The translations under genes and the position numbers were made by a program. The notes beneath the pieces are model-generated. The model saw only the letters and a program-made list of their open reading frames with translations, was not told the origin of the DNA and did no database searches. A stretch of 63,843 nt of DNA, from NCBI GenBank assembly GCA_964537955.1, contig CAZICY010000006.1:1-63843 (forward strand), read 5' to 3'. This document shows positions 8,854 to 16,625 of this stretch, in pieces. This DNA comes from Mxb001 sp964537955 (GTDB lineage Bacteria; Actinomycetota; Actinomycetes; S36-B12). The stretch's first letter is position 1, and the number at the start of each line of letters is the position of its first letter.

Positions 8854-9645
8854 TCAGCGTGTCGCGCGAGCCTGCTCGAGTGTGCGCGCGTGGATCTCCT
8901 GGTTGTCCGGGTCGGCCAGTCGAGGATCGTCGGCGGGGCGCCCTGCCAGCACCGCATCGATGTAGCGGCGGTCGGCGTCGAGGCGCTCCATCGGGGTGTG
9001 CGTCGGGGTCCCGTGCCCGGGCACGAGCACGCGGGAACGGCGTACCACGTCCGCGAGCTGGTCGAGGCCGGCGAGGTAGCTCGCCAGGTCGGGCTCGTCA
9101 GCGTCGGGATAGGGCAACTCGATGTCGCTGAGCATGTCCCCGGCGAGGAGTACGCCCGCGTCGCAGACCTCGATCGCCAAGTGCCCGCGGGCGTGCGCGT
9201 CGTGCTCGTGCAGCGTGATCGCGCGGCCCCGCCAGGGCAGCTCGAGGGGATCACCCCCCGGGGACAGGCTCGCCCCCGGGATTGCGGTCACGTGGCCGGC
9301 GAGCGCCACGAGGTCGTCGGGGATGTCGCCGATGAGCGGCTGCACCAGCGATCCACGATCACCGGCCCACTGCTCGGCGGCCCAGGAGCTGGCCCATCGG
9401 GGCACGTCGCCGAGTTCGGGATGCCACAGCACGTGGTCGTAGTGCAGATGCGTGGCGAGGCCAGCAGCGCACCCCGTGGCCTTCGACCCGAGGAAGCCGG
9501 CGACACCAGCGAGCTCATCGGCGTCCCAGCAGGGGTCGACGACGAGAGCGTCGCCGTCGCCGACGACCACGGTGGACGTGGTCGCATAGCGTCGCGAGGT
9601 CATCACGTGCACGCCGGGAGCGACCTCCACGGCGGTGCGCGACAT
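8854..9645 (-). CDS. Metallo-beta-lactamase-fold hydrolase
   Basis: This 263-residue protein has the MBL fold: the metal motif HLHYDH in THLHYDHVLWHPEL (a variant of HxHxDH), a later metal-ligand His in HEHDAHARGHLAI, an Asp in LLAGDMLSDIE, and a final His in VPGHGTPTH. It belongs to the glyoxalase II-like superfamily; the substrate cannot be read from sequence. I start at ATG 9645, six bases after a TACGCT box, instead of an upstream in-frame ATG that would give an unconserved extension. It sits downstream of an aldo/keto reductase on the same strand. Confidence 0.8.
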   Translation of the reverse strand: MSRTAVEVAPGVHVMTSRRYATTSTVVVGDGDALVVDPCWDADELAGVAGFLGSKATGCAAGLATHLHYDHVLWHPELGDVPRWASSWAAEQWAGDRGSLVQPLIGDIPDDLVALAGHVTAIPGASLSPGGDPLELPWRGRAITLHEHDAHARGHLAIEVCDAGVLLAGDMLSDIELPYPDADEPDLASYLAGLDQLADVVRRSRVLVPGHGTPTHTPMERLDADRRYIDAVLAGRPADDPRLADPDNQEIHARTLEQARATR

Positions 9646-9651
9646 GCGGTG

Positions 9652-9657
9652 AGCGTA
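9652..9657 (-). promoter_or_regulatory. -10 box of MBL-fold gene
   Basis: TACGCT, six bases before ATG 9645. It decides this start over an upstream in-frame ATG. Confidence 0.6.
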
Positions 9658-9667
9658 CGTCGTCCCG

Positions 9668-10621
9668 CTAGGGGGACGACACGGCGTCGAGGTCGGCAAG
9701 ATCCTCGGGGGACAGCGCGAGGGTCATGCTGGCGATGAGCGCGGGCAGTTGCTCCACGCGCGACACCGAGGCGATGGGGCCGGCGACCGTCGGGCGAGTG
9801 AGCAGCCAGGCGAGGGCGACGGTCGCGGGCTCGACGGCGTGTCGCGCGGCGACGGCACGCACGACATCGAGGATCGCCTCATTGCGCGGCGTCTGGAATC
9901 GGCTCACCGTCTCGCTGCGTGCCGAGCGTGTGGACTCGGTGTACTTGCCGGTGAGGAAGCCGGCGGCGAGCGGCCAGTAGGGCAGGCAGGCGAGGTTCTC
10001 GCGTTCGCACAGATCCTGCAGTGGGCCCTCGAACGCGTCGCGCACGACGAGGCTGTACTCGGGCTGCACGGCGCACACCCGCGGCACCCCAATCTCGTCG
10101 GCGATGCGCAGGGCCTCGGCAAGACGCTCCGCGGAGTAGTTGGACAGCGCGATCGCGCGGACCTTGCCACCGCCCACCAGTTCACCGAGGGCGCGCAGCG
10201 TCTCCTCGAGCGGGGTGTGCGGGTCGTCGGCATGGCAGTAGTACAGGTCGATGTAGTCGGTCTGCAGGCGACGCAGTGATCGCTCGGCGCCATTCATCAC
10301 CTGGGCGTAGGACAGGCCGTGGTTGTTGGGGAACTTGCCGACCTTGGTGCACACGACGATGTCGCTGCGCGCGCCCCGAGAGGCCAGCCACCGTCCGACG
10401 ATCTCCTCGGACTCCCCGCCCGCGCACCCCGGCGCCCAGTACGGATAGGAGTCGGCGAGGTCGATGGCATTGCCGCCGGCGGCGACGTAGGAATCGAGGA
10501 TGGCGTTCGACGTCTGCTCGTCCGCAGTCCAGCCGAAGACATTTCCGCCAAGCACCAGGCGCGAAACCTCGAGTTCGGAGGAACCCAGCCGGACCTGGGG
10601 CATGGGCGGATCGGATCGCAT
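9668..10621 (-). CDS. Aldo/keto reductase
   Basis: This NAD(P)H-dependent oxidoreductase of the (beta/alpha)8 aldo/keto reductase superfamily has 317 residues. The catalytic tetrad is visible: Asp in IDLADSYPYW with the following Tyr, Lys in VVCTKVGKF, and His in LYYCHADDPHTP. The nucleotide-binding C-terminus includes GPIASVSRVEQL. Start ATG 10621 is supported by a TAGCCT box six bases upstream; an internal ATG at 10603 is the alternative. The substrate is unknown. One of three aldo/keto reductases in the window, and not obviously a recent duplicate of the other two. Confidence 0.85.
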   Translation of the reverse strand: MRSDPPMPQVRLGSSELEVSRLVLGGNVFGWTADEQTSNAILDSYVAAGGNAIDLADSYPYWAPGCAGGESEEIVGRWLASRGARSDIVVCTKVGKFPNNHGLSYAQVMNGAERSLRRLQTDYIDLYYCHADDPHTPLEETLRALGELVGGGKVRAIALSNYSAERLAEALRIADEIGVPRVCAVQPEYSLVVRDAFEGPLQDLCERENLACLPYWPLAAGFLTGKYTESTRSARSETVSRFQTPRNEAILDVVRAVAARHAVEPATVALAWLLTRPTVAGPIASVSRVEQLPALIASMTLALSPEDLADLDAVSSP

Positions 10622-10627
10622 GCGGTC

Positions 10628-10633
10628 AGGCTA
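10628..10633 (-). promoter_or_regulatory. -10 box of aldo/keto reductase gene
   Basis: TAGCCT, six bases before ATG 10621. It favours this over ATG 10603. Confidence 0.6.
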
Positions 10634-10671
10634 GGGGAGGCATCCGGGCAGGAGGGGCCTGCTCTGGGGGG

Positions 10672-10677
10672 GTACCC
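10672..10677 (+). promoter_or_regulatory. Possible -10 box of tRNA-Leu
   Basis: TACCCT, 27 bases before the mature tRNA 5' end, leaving a short leader with a GCCCT/AGGGC inverted repeat that would be removed by RNase P. Confidence 0.4.
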
Positions 10678-10704
10678 TCATCACTGCCCTGGTGACAGGG
10701 CGAC

Positions 10705-10788
10705 GCGCGAGTGGCGGAATAGGCAGACGCGCACGGTTCAGGTCCGTGTGCCCGAAAGGGTGTGGGGGTTCAACTCCCCCCTCGCGCA
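10705..10788 (+). tRNA. tRNA-Leu (anticodon CAG)
   Basis: The acceptor arms GCGCGAG (10705-10711) and CTCGCGC (10781-10787) pair perfectly and A10788 is the discriminator. The anticodon stem CACGG/CCGTG (10732-10736 and 10744-10748) holds the seven-base loop TTCAGGT with anticodon CAG at 10739-10741, reading CTG. A long variable arm (CCC-GAAA-GGG) marks the class II tRNA, and the T arm is GGGGG-TTCAACT-CCCCC. CCA is not encoded; the next bases are CCC. A TACCCT box at 10672-10677 could be its promoter. I saw no integrase or repeated 3' end nearby. Confidence 0.95.
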
Positions 10789-10800
10789 CCCACTGATCTC

Positions 10801-11553
10801 TCATCGTGCCAGGTAGCCACCGTCGACGACGAGCTCGCTTCCGGTGACGAAGGACGCATCGTCACTTGCGAGGTAGGCCACCGCGGCCGCGATCTCCTCA
10901 GGCCGGCCCAGCCGCCCCATCGGCGTCATGTCGATCATCACCTGCTCGAACGGCGTGCCCTTGGCCGTGTCGAGGAGCGGCGTGTCGATGAAGCCGGGAT
11001 GGATGGAGTTGACGCGCACCCCCTGCTGCGCCCACAGCAGTGCGACATTCTTGGTCATCGTGCGCACTGCTCCCTTGGCCGCGTGGTAGGCCGGCGAGGT
11101 GCCGAAGCCCCCGGAGATGCCAAAGATCGACGAGATGTTGATGACGCTGCCGCGACCGGACGCCTTCAGGTGCGGAGACGCGAACTTCATGCCGAGGAAG
11201 ATGCTCGTCTGGTCGATCGCGATCGTGCGGTCCCAGTCCTCCAGGGGAGACTCATCGATATCGAGCAGGTCGCCCATGCCGGCGTTGTTGACGAGGATGT
11301 CGACCCCGCCGTACGCCGCGAGGGTGTCGTCGATCACGAGGTCCCAGTCCTGGGCACGAGCCACATCGTGCTGCATGAAGGCCGCTGTAGCGCCGGCCTT
11401 CTTCAACTCCTCGACCACGGTGTTGCCTGCGGCTTCGTTGATGTCGGTGACGACGACCTGCGCGCCCTCAGACGCCAGGCGCTGCGCGGTGGCCTTGCCG
11501 ATCCCGCTCGCGCCGCCTGTGACGATGGCGGTGCGTCCGGTCAGTCTGTCCAT
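10801..11553 (-). CDS. SDR-family oxidoreductase
   Basis: This classical short-chain dehydrogenase of 250 residues is NAD(P)-dependent. It has the cofactor motif TGGASGIG at residues 12-19, VVVTDINE (the Asp at the end of beta 2 favours NAD), NNAG, catalytic Ser in INISSIFG, and YHAAK with the catalytic Tyr and Lys. The C-terminus SELVVDGGYLAR is typical of the glucose-dehydrogenase/FabG-like group. A GGAGGG ribosome site precedes ATG 11553 and a TAGCGT box lies about 30 bases upstream. It follows an aldehyde dehydrogenase on the same strand (gap 82 bases), consistent with alcohol to aldehyde to acid oxidation, though the substrate is unknown. Confidence 0.88.
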   Translation of the reverse strand: MDRLTGRTAIVTGGASGIGKATAQRLASEGAQVVVTDINEAAGNTVVEELKKAGATAAFMQHDVARAQDWDLVIDDTLAAYGGVDILVNNAGMGDLLDIDESPLEDWDRTIAIDQTSIFLGMKFASPHLKASGRGSVINISSIFGISGGFGTSPAYHAAKGAVRTMTKNVALLWAQQGVRVNSIHPGFIDTPLLDTAKGTPFEQVMIDMTPMGRLGRPEEIAAAVAYLASDDASFVTGSELVVDGGYLAR

Positions 11554-11635
11554 GAGGTTCCCTCCGCTAGCGCTGCGCTTTCCACGCTAGGCGGGTTGCC
11601 CGGTCATCCAGTGGGGCAGTTGGTCATCGACCGGG

Positions 11636-13078
11636 CTACTCCTCGTCGAGGCTGATGATCGTGCAGCGCACGTCGGTCATGTCGCGCAGTTGCTGGAGAC
11701 CACCGACGCGGCCCCAGCCCGTGCGCGTGCCGGCCGCGCCCCCGAAGGGCTGCGCACTCTCGAAGTAGTCCGTCGAGTCATTGACGACCACGCTCCCGCA
11801 GCGCAGTCCTTCGGAGAAGGTGAACGCCCGCGACAGCGACTTCGTGAAGACCGCCGCCTGAAGGCCCAGCGGATCGGCGTTGGCCACGGCGAGCATTCCC
11901 TCGTCGTCGTCGCAGGCGACGATCGGCACCACGGGGCCGAAGCTCTCCTCGCGCGCGATACGCATGGACTGGTCGACGCCGTCGACCACGGTGAACTCGT
12001 AGTACAGGTCGGTGGGATAGCCGGTCGCGCGCCCGCCGCCTAGGCGCACCCGTGCACCCCGCTCGAGCGCGTCGGCGATGTGCTCGTCCATCTTGGCTGC
12101 GGTGGGAGCGTTGGCAAGCGGCCCCATGGTCGTTGCGTCGTCGAAGGGGTCGCCGAGCACCGCGGCGGCGGAGGCCTCGAGGACCGCGTCGGCGAAGTCC
12201 GGCGCGACACGTCGGTCGACGAGCACGCGCTCGGTGGCGCAGCAGACCTGTCCGGCGTTCCAGTAGGCCCCGAAGACCGCCGCCTCCGCGGCGGCCGCCA
12301 GGTCGGCGTCAGAGCAGACGATCACCGGGCCATTGCCGGATGCCTCCATCAGGGTGCGCTTCAGGCCCGCCGTGCGCACGATTCGCTCCGCGGTCGCCGA
12401 AGACCCGACAAAGCCGATCGCGTCGATGCCCGGGTGGGTGATGAGGTGCTCGCCGACCGCTCCGTCGCCGGGGATGATCGAGACCAGGCCCGCGGGTACG
12501 CCGGCCTCCTCGAGCAATGCCCCGAGGGCCAGGCAGGCCAGTGGTGTCGTGTCCGGCGGCTTGCACACGATGGCGTTGCCGGTCGCCAGCGCCGGCCCGA
12601 GGAACTCGCACATGATCATGAGCGGGAAGTTCCACGGCGTAATGGCTGCCCACACTCCCACGGGCGCGCGGTAGGTGAACATGCGCTTGTTGCGCGCCGA
12701 ACTGGGGATGGTCTCTCCGTAGAGCCGCTTCGCGTCCTCCGCGGAGATGGAGAACAGCGATGCCGCGTCCTCCACGTCGGCCAGCGCCTCCGCCTTGAAG
12801 GGCTTGCCCTGCTCGATGGTCGTCAGGCGCGCGAGCTCCTCATGGTGCTCCTCGATGAGGGCCGCGACGCGGTGGCACAGGTCGGCGCGCTCGTAGGTGG
12901 ACCAGTGCCGGTAGTCGTCGAATGCCCGCCGCGCGGCGGCGACGGCGGCGTCGAGTTGGTCGGTGCTCGCGCGAGGCAGGTCGGCGAGCCGCTCCCCGGT
13001 GACGGGAGAGACGACGGGCGTCGACTCCCCGCGCGGGTCGGCGTAGGCACCGGCGATCCACAGGCGTGATTCAGGCAT
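11636..13078 (-). CDS. NAD(P)-dependent aldehyde dehydrogenase
   Basis: This 480-residue enzyme of the aldehyde dehydrogenase superfamily oxidises an aldehyde to the acid. It shows PWNFPLMIM (cofactor site), the glycine-rich FVGSSATAERI, the general-base Glu in LMEASGNGP, the nucleophile in NAGQVCCATERV (the first Cys by alignment), and the distal ESFGPVVPI. The variant EASGNGP in place of ELGGK is seen in several aldehyde dehydrogenase subfamilies. The ATG has a TAGAGT box six bases upstream; the VOC gene diverges from the same short region. The SDR gene follows, suggesting a catabolic pair. Confidence 0.88.
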   Translation of the reverse strand: MPESRLWIAGAYADPRGESTPVVSPVTGERLADLPRASTDQLDAAVAAARRAFDDYRHWSTYERADLCHRVAALIEEHHEELARLTTIEQGKPFKAEALADVEDAASLFSISAEDAKRLYGETIPSSARNKRMFTYRAPVGVWAAITPWNFPLMIMCEFLGPALATGNAIVCKPPDTTPLACLALGALLEEAGVPAGLVSIIPGDGAVGEHLITHPGIDAIGFVGSSATAERIVRTAGLKRTLMEASGNGPVIVCSDADLAAAAEAAVFGAYWNAGQVCCATERVLVDRRVAPDFADAVLEASAAAVLGDPFDDATTMGPLANAPTAAKMDEHIADALERGARVRLGGGRATGYPTDLYYEFTVVDGVDQSMRIAREESFGPVVPIVACDDDEGMLAVANADPLGLQAAVFTKSLSRAFTFSEGLRCGSVVVNDSTDYFESAQPFGGAAGTRTGWGRVGGLQQLRDMTDVRCTIISLDEE

Positions 13079-13084
13079 GCCGGG

Positions 13085-13090
13085 ACTCTA
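13085..13090 (-). promoter_or_regulatory. -10 box of aldehyde dehydrogenase gene
   Basis: TAGAGT, six bases before ATG 13078. The divergent VOC promoter lies only 22 bases away. Confidence 0.6.
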
Positions 13091-13111
13091 GGGAAGCGTG
13101 CTGCCTCTCGC

Positions 13112-13117
13112 TAGTGT
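13112..13117 (+). promoter_or_regulatory. -10 box of VOC gene
   Basis: TAGTGT, seven bases before ATG 13125. It makes the earlier ATG 13119 unlikely. Confidence 0.55.
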
Positions 13118-13124
13118 CATGGGC

Positions 13125-13475
13125 ATGAGGTACGACGGCACGATGCTCATCACCGATCGCCTGGAGGAATGCCAGCGCTTCTACGCCACCCTGCTGGGGG
13201 CGGAGTCGAGCCCCGGTGCGGGCTGGGCGCGATTCTCGCTCTCCGACGGCAGTTGGCTCGCGCTGCACACGCCATGGCGGCCGGGCATGACGACGAGCGG
13301 CGGGTCGCAGATGCTGCTGCTCGAGGTCGACTCGCTCGACGCCGAGACCGCGAGGCTTACTGCTGCGGGCATCGCATGCTCCGAGCCGCATGAGATCCCG
13401 GGCGGGGCAGTCGTCACCATCTCTGACCCGGATGACCGCACCATTCAGTTGATCGCCTACTCGGCAGTGGACTAG
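13125..13475 (+). CDS. VOC/glyoxalase-fold protein
   Basis: This 116-residue single vicinal-oxygen-chelate domain opens with ITDRLEECQRFYATLLG and has the C-terminal strand ISDPDDRTIQLIAY, both usual for glyoxalase/bleomycin-resistance-fold proteins. Metal ligands are not obvious, so it may be a binding protein or a non-canonical enzyme. Start choice: ATG 13125 lies seven bases after TAGTGT; ATG 13119 is too close to that box to be transcribed from it. Its stop codon TAG forms the first half of the -10 box of the next gene. Confidence 0.72.
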   Translation: MRYDGTMLITDRLEECQRFYATLLGAESSPGAGWARFSLSDGSWLALHTPWRPGMTTSGGSQMLLLEVDSLDAETARLTAAGIACSEPHEIPGGAVVTISDPDDRTIQLIAYSAVD

Positions 13476-13478
13476 CCT
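13473..13478 (+). promoter_or_regulatory. -10 box that includes the VOC stop codon
   Basis: TAGCCT, six bases before GTG 13485. Its first three bases are the TAG stop of the VOC gene. Confidence 0.6.
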
Positions 13479-13484
13479 CCCGCC

Positions 13485-14027
13485 GTGCCTGACAGCTCCG
13501 ACCGCGCCGCGCACTTCCCCGCGATCGAGAAGCGCTACGGCAAGCCGATGTCCTACTGGTTCACCCAGATGAAGAAGGTCAAGGGCGAGAAGTACGCCGA
13601 CCAGATGGTCTTCCTGCAGGAGCAGCATGGCTTCAGCCGGGCCCATGCCAACGCGCTCGTCCTCTACACACGCGGCTCGACGAGCTCACGTCGCTACGAG
13701 ACCTTCGACGACTACCTCGCGACCCTCGACGCCACCAAGGCCAAGACGATGCGCGCGATCTTCGCCGCGCTCACGGCGAAGTTCCCCAAGGCCGAGGTCG
13801 TCATCGCGTGGAACCAGCCCATGCTCAAGCAGGACGGCCGTTACCTCTTCGGTGCCGGCGCGCAGAAGGAGCACATCCTCATCGCCCCCTTCGACGCCGA
13901 CATCATCGATCAGTTCCGGCCCCGGCTCGAGGGCTACCACGTCAACAAGAAGACGATCCGCGTCCCTGCCGACTGGAAGGTCGACAAGAAGCTGCTCGTC
14001 GACCTGGTCTCCGCTCAGTTCGACTGA
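13485..14027 (+). CDS. DUF4287/DUF1801-type protein
   Basis: This 180-residue soluble protein is in two parts. Residues 1-65 (AIEKRYGKPMSYWFTQMKK through HANALVLY) match the DUF4287 type, and residues 75-180 (FDDYLATLDATKAKTMRAI through VIAWNQPMLKQDGRYLFG) resemble the YdhG/DUF1801 fold. No enzymatic role is established for this arrangement. GTG 13485 is six bases after TAGCCT, whose TAG is the stop codon of the VOC gene. I cannot assign a function beyond family membership. Confidence 0.72.
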   Translation: MPDSSDRAAHFPAIEKRYGKPMSYWFTQMKKVKGEKYADQMVFLQEQHGFSRAHANALVLYTRGSTSSRRYETFDDYLATLDATKAKTMRAIFAALTAKFPKAEVVIAWNQPMLKQDGRYLFGAGAQKEHILIAPFDADIIDQFRPRLEGYHVNKKTIRVPADWKVDKKLLVDLVSAQFD

Positions 14028-14108
14028 CCCTGCGCTGTAGCCCGCCCCCACTCATGGGTCCACCTGCTGGATCCCGGAGTCTGCGGGCTGGCGTCAGGAG
14101 GACTACGA

Positions 14109-14114
14109 CACCCT
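14109..14114 (+). promoter_or_regulatory. Weak -10 box of response regulator gene
   Basis: CACCCT, seven bases before ATG 14122. A poor match, listed because no ribosome site is well placed. Confidence 0.35.
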
Positions 14115-14121
14115 GGACCGC

Positions 14122-14766
14122 ATGCAGCCGCGCCGGGTTCTCGTGGTCGAGGACGAGGGGTTCACCTCCGGCCTTGTCTGCGCGGCCCTGCGCGGAGCCG
14201 GCTTCGAGGTCCGTGCGGCCTCGAGTGCGGCCGAAGCCCGACGATCCCTGTCCGACTTCGACCCGGATGCCGCGCTCATCGACCTCAACCTCGGGGCCGG
14301 ACCCAATGGCGTGGATCTCGCGCACGTGCTGCACGTCCAGGCGCCCGGCGTGGCGTTGCTGCTCCTCACCAAGCTCCCTGACCTGCGGGCGGCCGGCTAC
14401 ACCGAGTCCGACCTCCCCCCGACATGCGGATTCATCCGCAAGGAGGCCGTTACCGATGCCGACCTGCTCGTGCAAGCCGTCGAGAGTGCCCTCGCCGACC
14501 AGGTGCAGCGGATGAAGGGGCAGGTTGACCAGGCGAGCCCTCTTGCGGCCTTGACCCAGACCCAGTTCGCGGTGCTGCGTCTGGCGACCCAGGGTTACAC
14601 CACCCCGAGGATCGCCGAGATGCGCGGCACGACGACGAGCGCGGTCGAGAAGGTCCTCGGCAGCATCTACGACACCCTGGGCATCCCCAAGGACGACGGC
14701 ATCAGCCGCCGCGCCGAGGCCATGCGGATCTTCGTCGAGTACGTCGGCCTGCCTCCGCGCGACTGA
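14122..14766 (+). CDS. NarL/LuxR-type response regulator
   Basis: This 214-residue response regulator has a receiver domain (residues 5-125) with acidic pocket VVEDE, the probable phosphoacceptor Asp54 in ALIDLNLG, Thr in LLLTKL, and Lys in GFIRKEA. A LuxR-type helix-turn-helix follows (about 140-195: LTQTQFAVLRLATQGYTTPR). It would act as a DNA-binding transcription factor controlled by the adjacent kinase gene, which starts 22 bases downstream. A CACCCT box seven bases before the ATG is a weak promoter candidate; the AGGAGG at 14097 is too far upstream to be its ribosome site. Confidence 0.85.
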   Translation: MQPRRVLVVEDEGFTSGLVCAALRGAGFEVRAASSAAEARRSLSDFDPDAALIDLNLGAGPNGVDLAHVLHVQAPGVALLLLTKLPDLRAAGYTESDLPPTCGFIRKEAVTDADLLVQAVESALADQVQRMKGQVDQASPLAALTQTQFAVLRLATQGYTTPRIAEMRGTTTSAVEKVLGSIYDTLGIPKDDGISRRAEAMRIFVEYVGLPPRD

Positions 14767-14775
14767 CAGGCGGCC

Positions 14776-14781
14776 TAAGGT
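14776..14781 (+). promoter_or_regulatory. -10 box of histidine kinase gene
   Basis: TAAGGT, six bases before GTG 14788. It would let the kinase be transcribed apart from its regulator. Confidence 0.6.
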
Positions 14782-14787
14782 CACCCC

Positions 14788-16518
14788 GTGACCTTCTTGC
14801 TCCGCGCGACGGGCCCGGCCCTGGTGAGCTGGCCGGTCCTCGTGCTCGTCGTGGTGTGGAGCGCGGTGCTCAGCCTCCTGGGCAGCGGTTCGACGGCGAC
14901 CGGCAGCCTCATCCTTCGAGTGGCGATCGCCCTCGTGGCAGGTCTCGCCGCGTGCGCGATCGTCGTGGGCGCGTGGTGGCTGATGCTGCGCAGGCTCGAG
15001 AGCCTGGCGCGTGCGGTGACCGCCCTCGTCGTGGTCGCAGTGGCCGGCCTTGTCCGCGGCTTGGTCGTGCAGGCCGGATTCGTCGCGATGGGATTCGCCG
15101 AGTCCTCTGCCGACGGCTACGTCGCGCGCATGGTGCCCAGCCTCTTCACGATCTCCTTCGCCTTCCTCGTCGGGGCCGCGGGCGTGGCCTCGCTGAGGGA
15201 CTACCGCGAGTCGGCGAGCCTGCTGCTCGCCGAGCAGCGCCGCCTCGTCGCCCTGCTCGATGCCTCGGCGTCCGGCATCGAGGAGCGGCAGTCCGACGCC
15301 CTGGGGCGCGTGCAGAGCCGCCTCGACGCCGAACTGCGCGATCTCGCCCTCGAGACGGCACCGGAGGCGGTTACCTCGCTGCAGAACCTTGCCGGCGAGG
15401 TCGTGCGACCACTGAGCCACTCGCTCGCCAGCGAGCTTCCGCACTGGGATGCCGAGGTGCCCGATGAGGCTCCGCGTGTGAGTTGGGTCGACGTGTGGCG
15501 CTCGCCGGTGCCACAGGCAGCCATCCGCCCCTTTGCGCTGCCTGTCGCCCTACTCGTGATCGCAGTGCCGGCCGCGGCGCTCGTCTACGACCCGCTCAAT
15601 GGCCTCGTCACCGTGGCGGTCAGCCTGGTCGTGCTCGTGAGCGCACTCGCCCTGGGGCGTGCGTGGCTGGTCCGCCGCCCTCCGCGTCGGCCCGCCCTGG
15701 TGTGGGCCGCGGTCGCGGTCATCCTTGTGGTCGCCGCGATTCTCACCAGTGCCGCGGGGCGCCTGGCCGAGGGAGGCGATCCCAGTGCCGGCGCGATCCC
15801 GGGTCTGGCGCTCTTCGCCGTCCCCGTCTTCGGCTTGATCATCGCGACGGTGTCGATGATGGGTGCCCGCATGCAGGACATCACCGCCGAGCTGGAGGCG
15901 ACGACCGATCGACTCAAGTGGAATCTCGCGCGCGTGAACACCCAGCAGTGGGAGCAGAACGGCCGGCTCTCCCGGGCCCTGCATGGCCAGGTGCAGAGCA
16001 TGCTGCACGCTCGGCTGCTGCGCCTGCGCAAGCAGCTCGACTCAGGTGAGGAGATTGCGATCACGCTGACGGACCTGCGGGCCGATCTCCAGCAGGCCCT
16101 CAGCACGGCCCTGTCCCCCGCCCAGCCGATGCCCGTTGCCGATGTCCTCGCCGATGTGGCCGAGACCTGGCAGGGGCTGGCCGAGGTGGCGTGGCAGGTC
16201 ACGCCGGCGGCGGCCGAGTGCCTGGGCCGTGACGCGCTGTGCACGCAGGCGCTCGCGGACCTGGCAACCGAGGCAGTGTCCAATGCCGTGCGCCATGGCG
16301 GCGCCACCCGGGTCGAGGTACTCGTCGACCGCGATGCGGACGCGCTCGTGGGACTGCGCGTCGTCGACGACGGCAGGGTCCCCGAGCAGGGCATGCCCGG
16401 CCTCGGTACCGCCCTGCTCACGCGCTGCACCTACGACTGGTCGCTGTCGAGCGACGGGCCGACAACGCTCACCGCGCGCCTGCCGACCGTGGCCGAACCG
16501 GTGGCCGTGCCCGCCTAG
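14788..16518 (+). CDS. Multi-pass membrane sensor histidine kinase
   Basis: This 576-residue sensor kinase partners the preceding response regulator. Residues 1-150 hold about four membrane helices. A cytoplasmic helical stretch (150-235) rich in QRRLVALLDASAS and RLDAELRDL looks like an extra dimerisation segment. A second set of four helices follows (250-370). The kinase core has a HisKA_3-like His399 in LSRALHGQVQSML and a HATPase domain with TEAVSNAVRHGG (N box), VVDDG and GLGTALLTRC. Two separate membrane blocks are unusual for this group. GTG 14788 is six bases after TAAGGT, so it probably has its own leaderless promoter as well as read-through from the regulator. Confidence 0.83.
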   Translation: MTFLLRATGPALVSWPVLVLVVVWSAVLSLLGSGSTATGSLILRVAIALVAGLAACAIVVGAWWLMLRRLESLARAVTALVVVAVAGLVRGLVVQAGFVAMGFAESSADGYVARMVPSLFTISFAFLVGAAGVASLRDYRESASLLLAEQRRLVALLDASASGIEERQSDALGRVQSRLDAELRDLALETAPEAVTSLQNLAGEVVRPLSHSLASELPHWDAEVPDEAPRVSWVDVWRSPVPQAAIRPFALPVALLVIAVPAAALVYDPLNGLVTVAVSLVVLVSALALGRAWLVRRPPRRPALVWAAVAVILVVAAILTSAAGRLAEGGDPSAGAIPGLALFAVPVFGLIIATVSMMGARMQDITAELEATTDRLKWNLARVNTQQWEQNGRLSRALHGQVQSMLHARLLRLRKQLDSGEEIAITLTDLRADLQQALSTALSPAQPMPVADVLADVAETWQGLAEVAWQVTPAAAECLGRDALCTQALADLATEAVSNAVRHGGATRVEVLVDRDADALVGLRVVDDGRVPEQGMPGLGTALLTRCTYDWSLSSDGPTTLTARLPTVAEPVAVPA

Positions 16519-16625
16519 TCGATCGTTCGTGTCCGGGTGCGGGGTACTAGCCCCCCATATGTCCCGCTCCGCTGGGACTGCCTCGCGGATGCTCCTAGCG
16601 TGCGGACATCGCCAAGGGAGGCCCC

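Noticed and set aside
10705..10788. tRNA-Leu as an integration site
   Set aside because: No integrase, no repeated tRNA 3' end and no change in composition beside it.
13942..15444. 500-codon frame opposite the two-component genes
   Set aside because: Antisense to clear response-regulator and kinase genes; composition is polar and repetitive.
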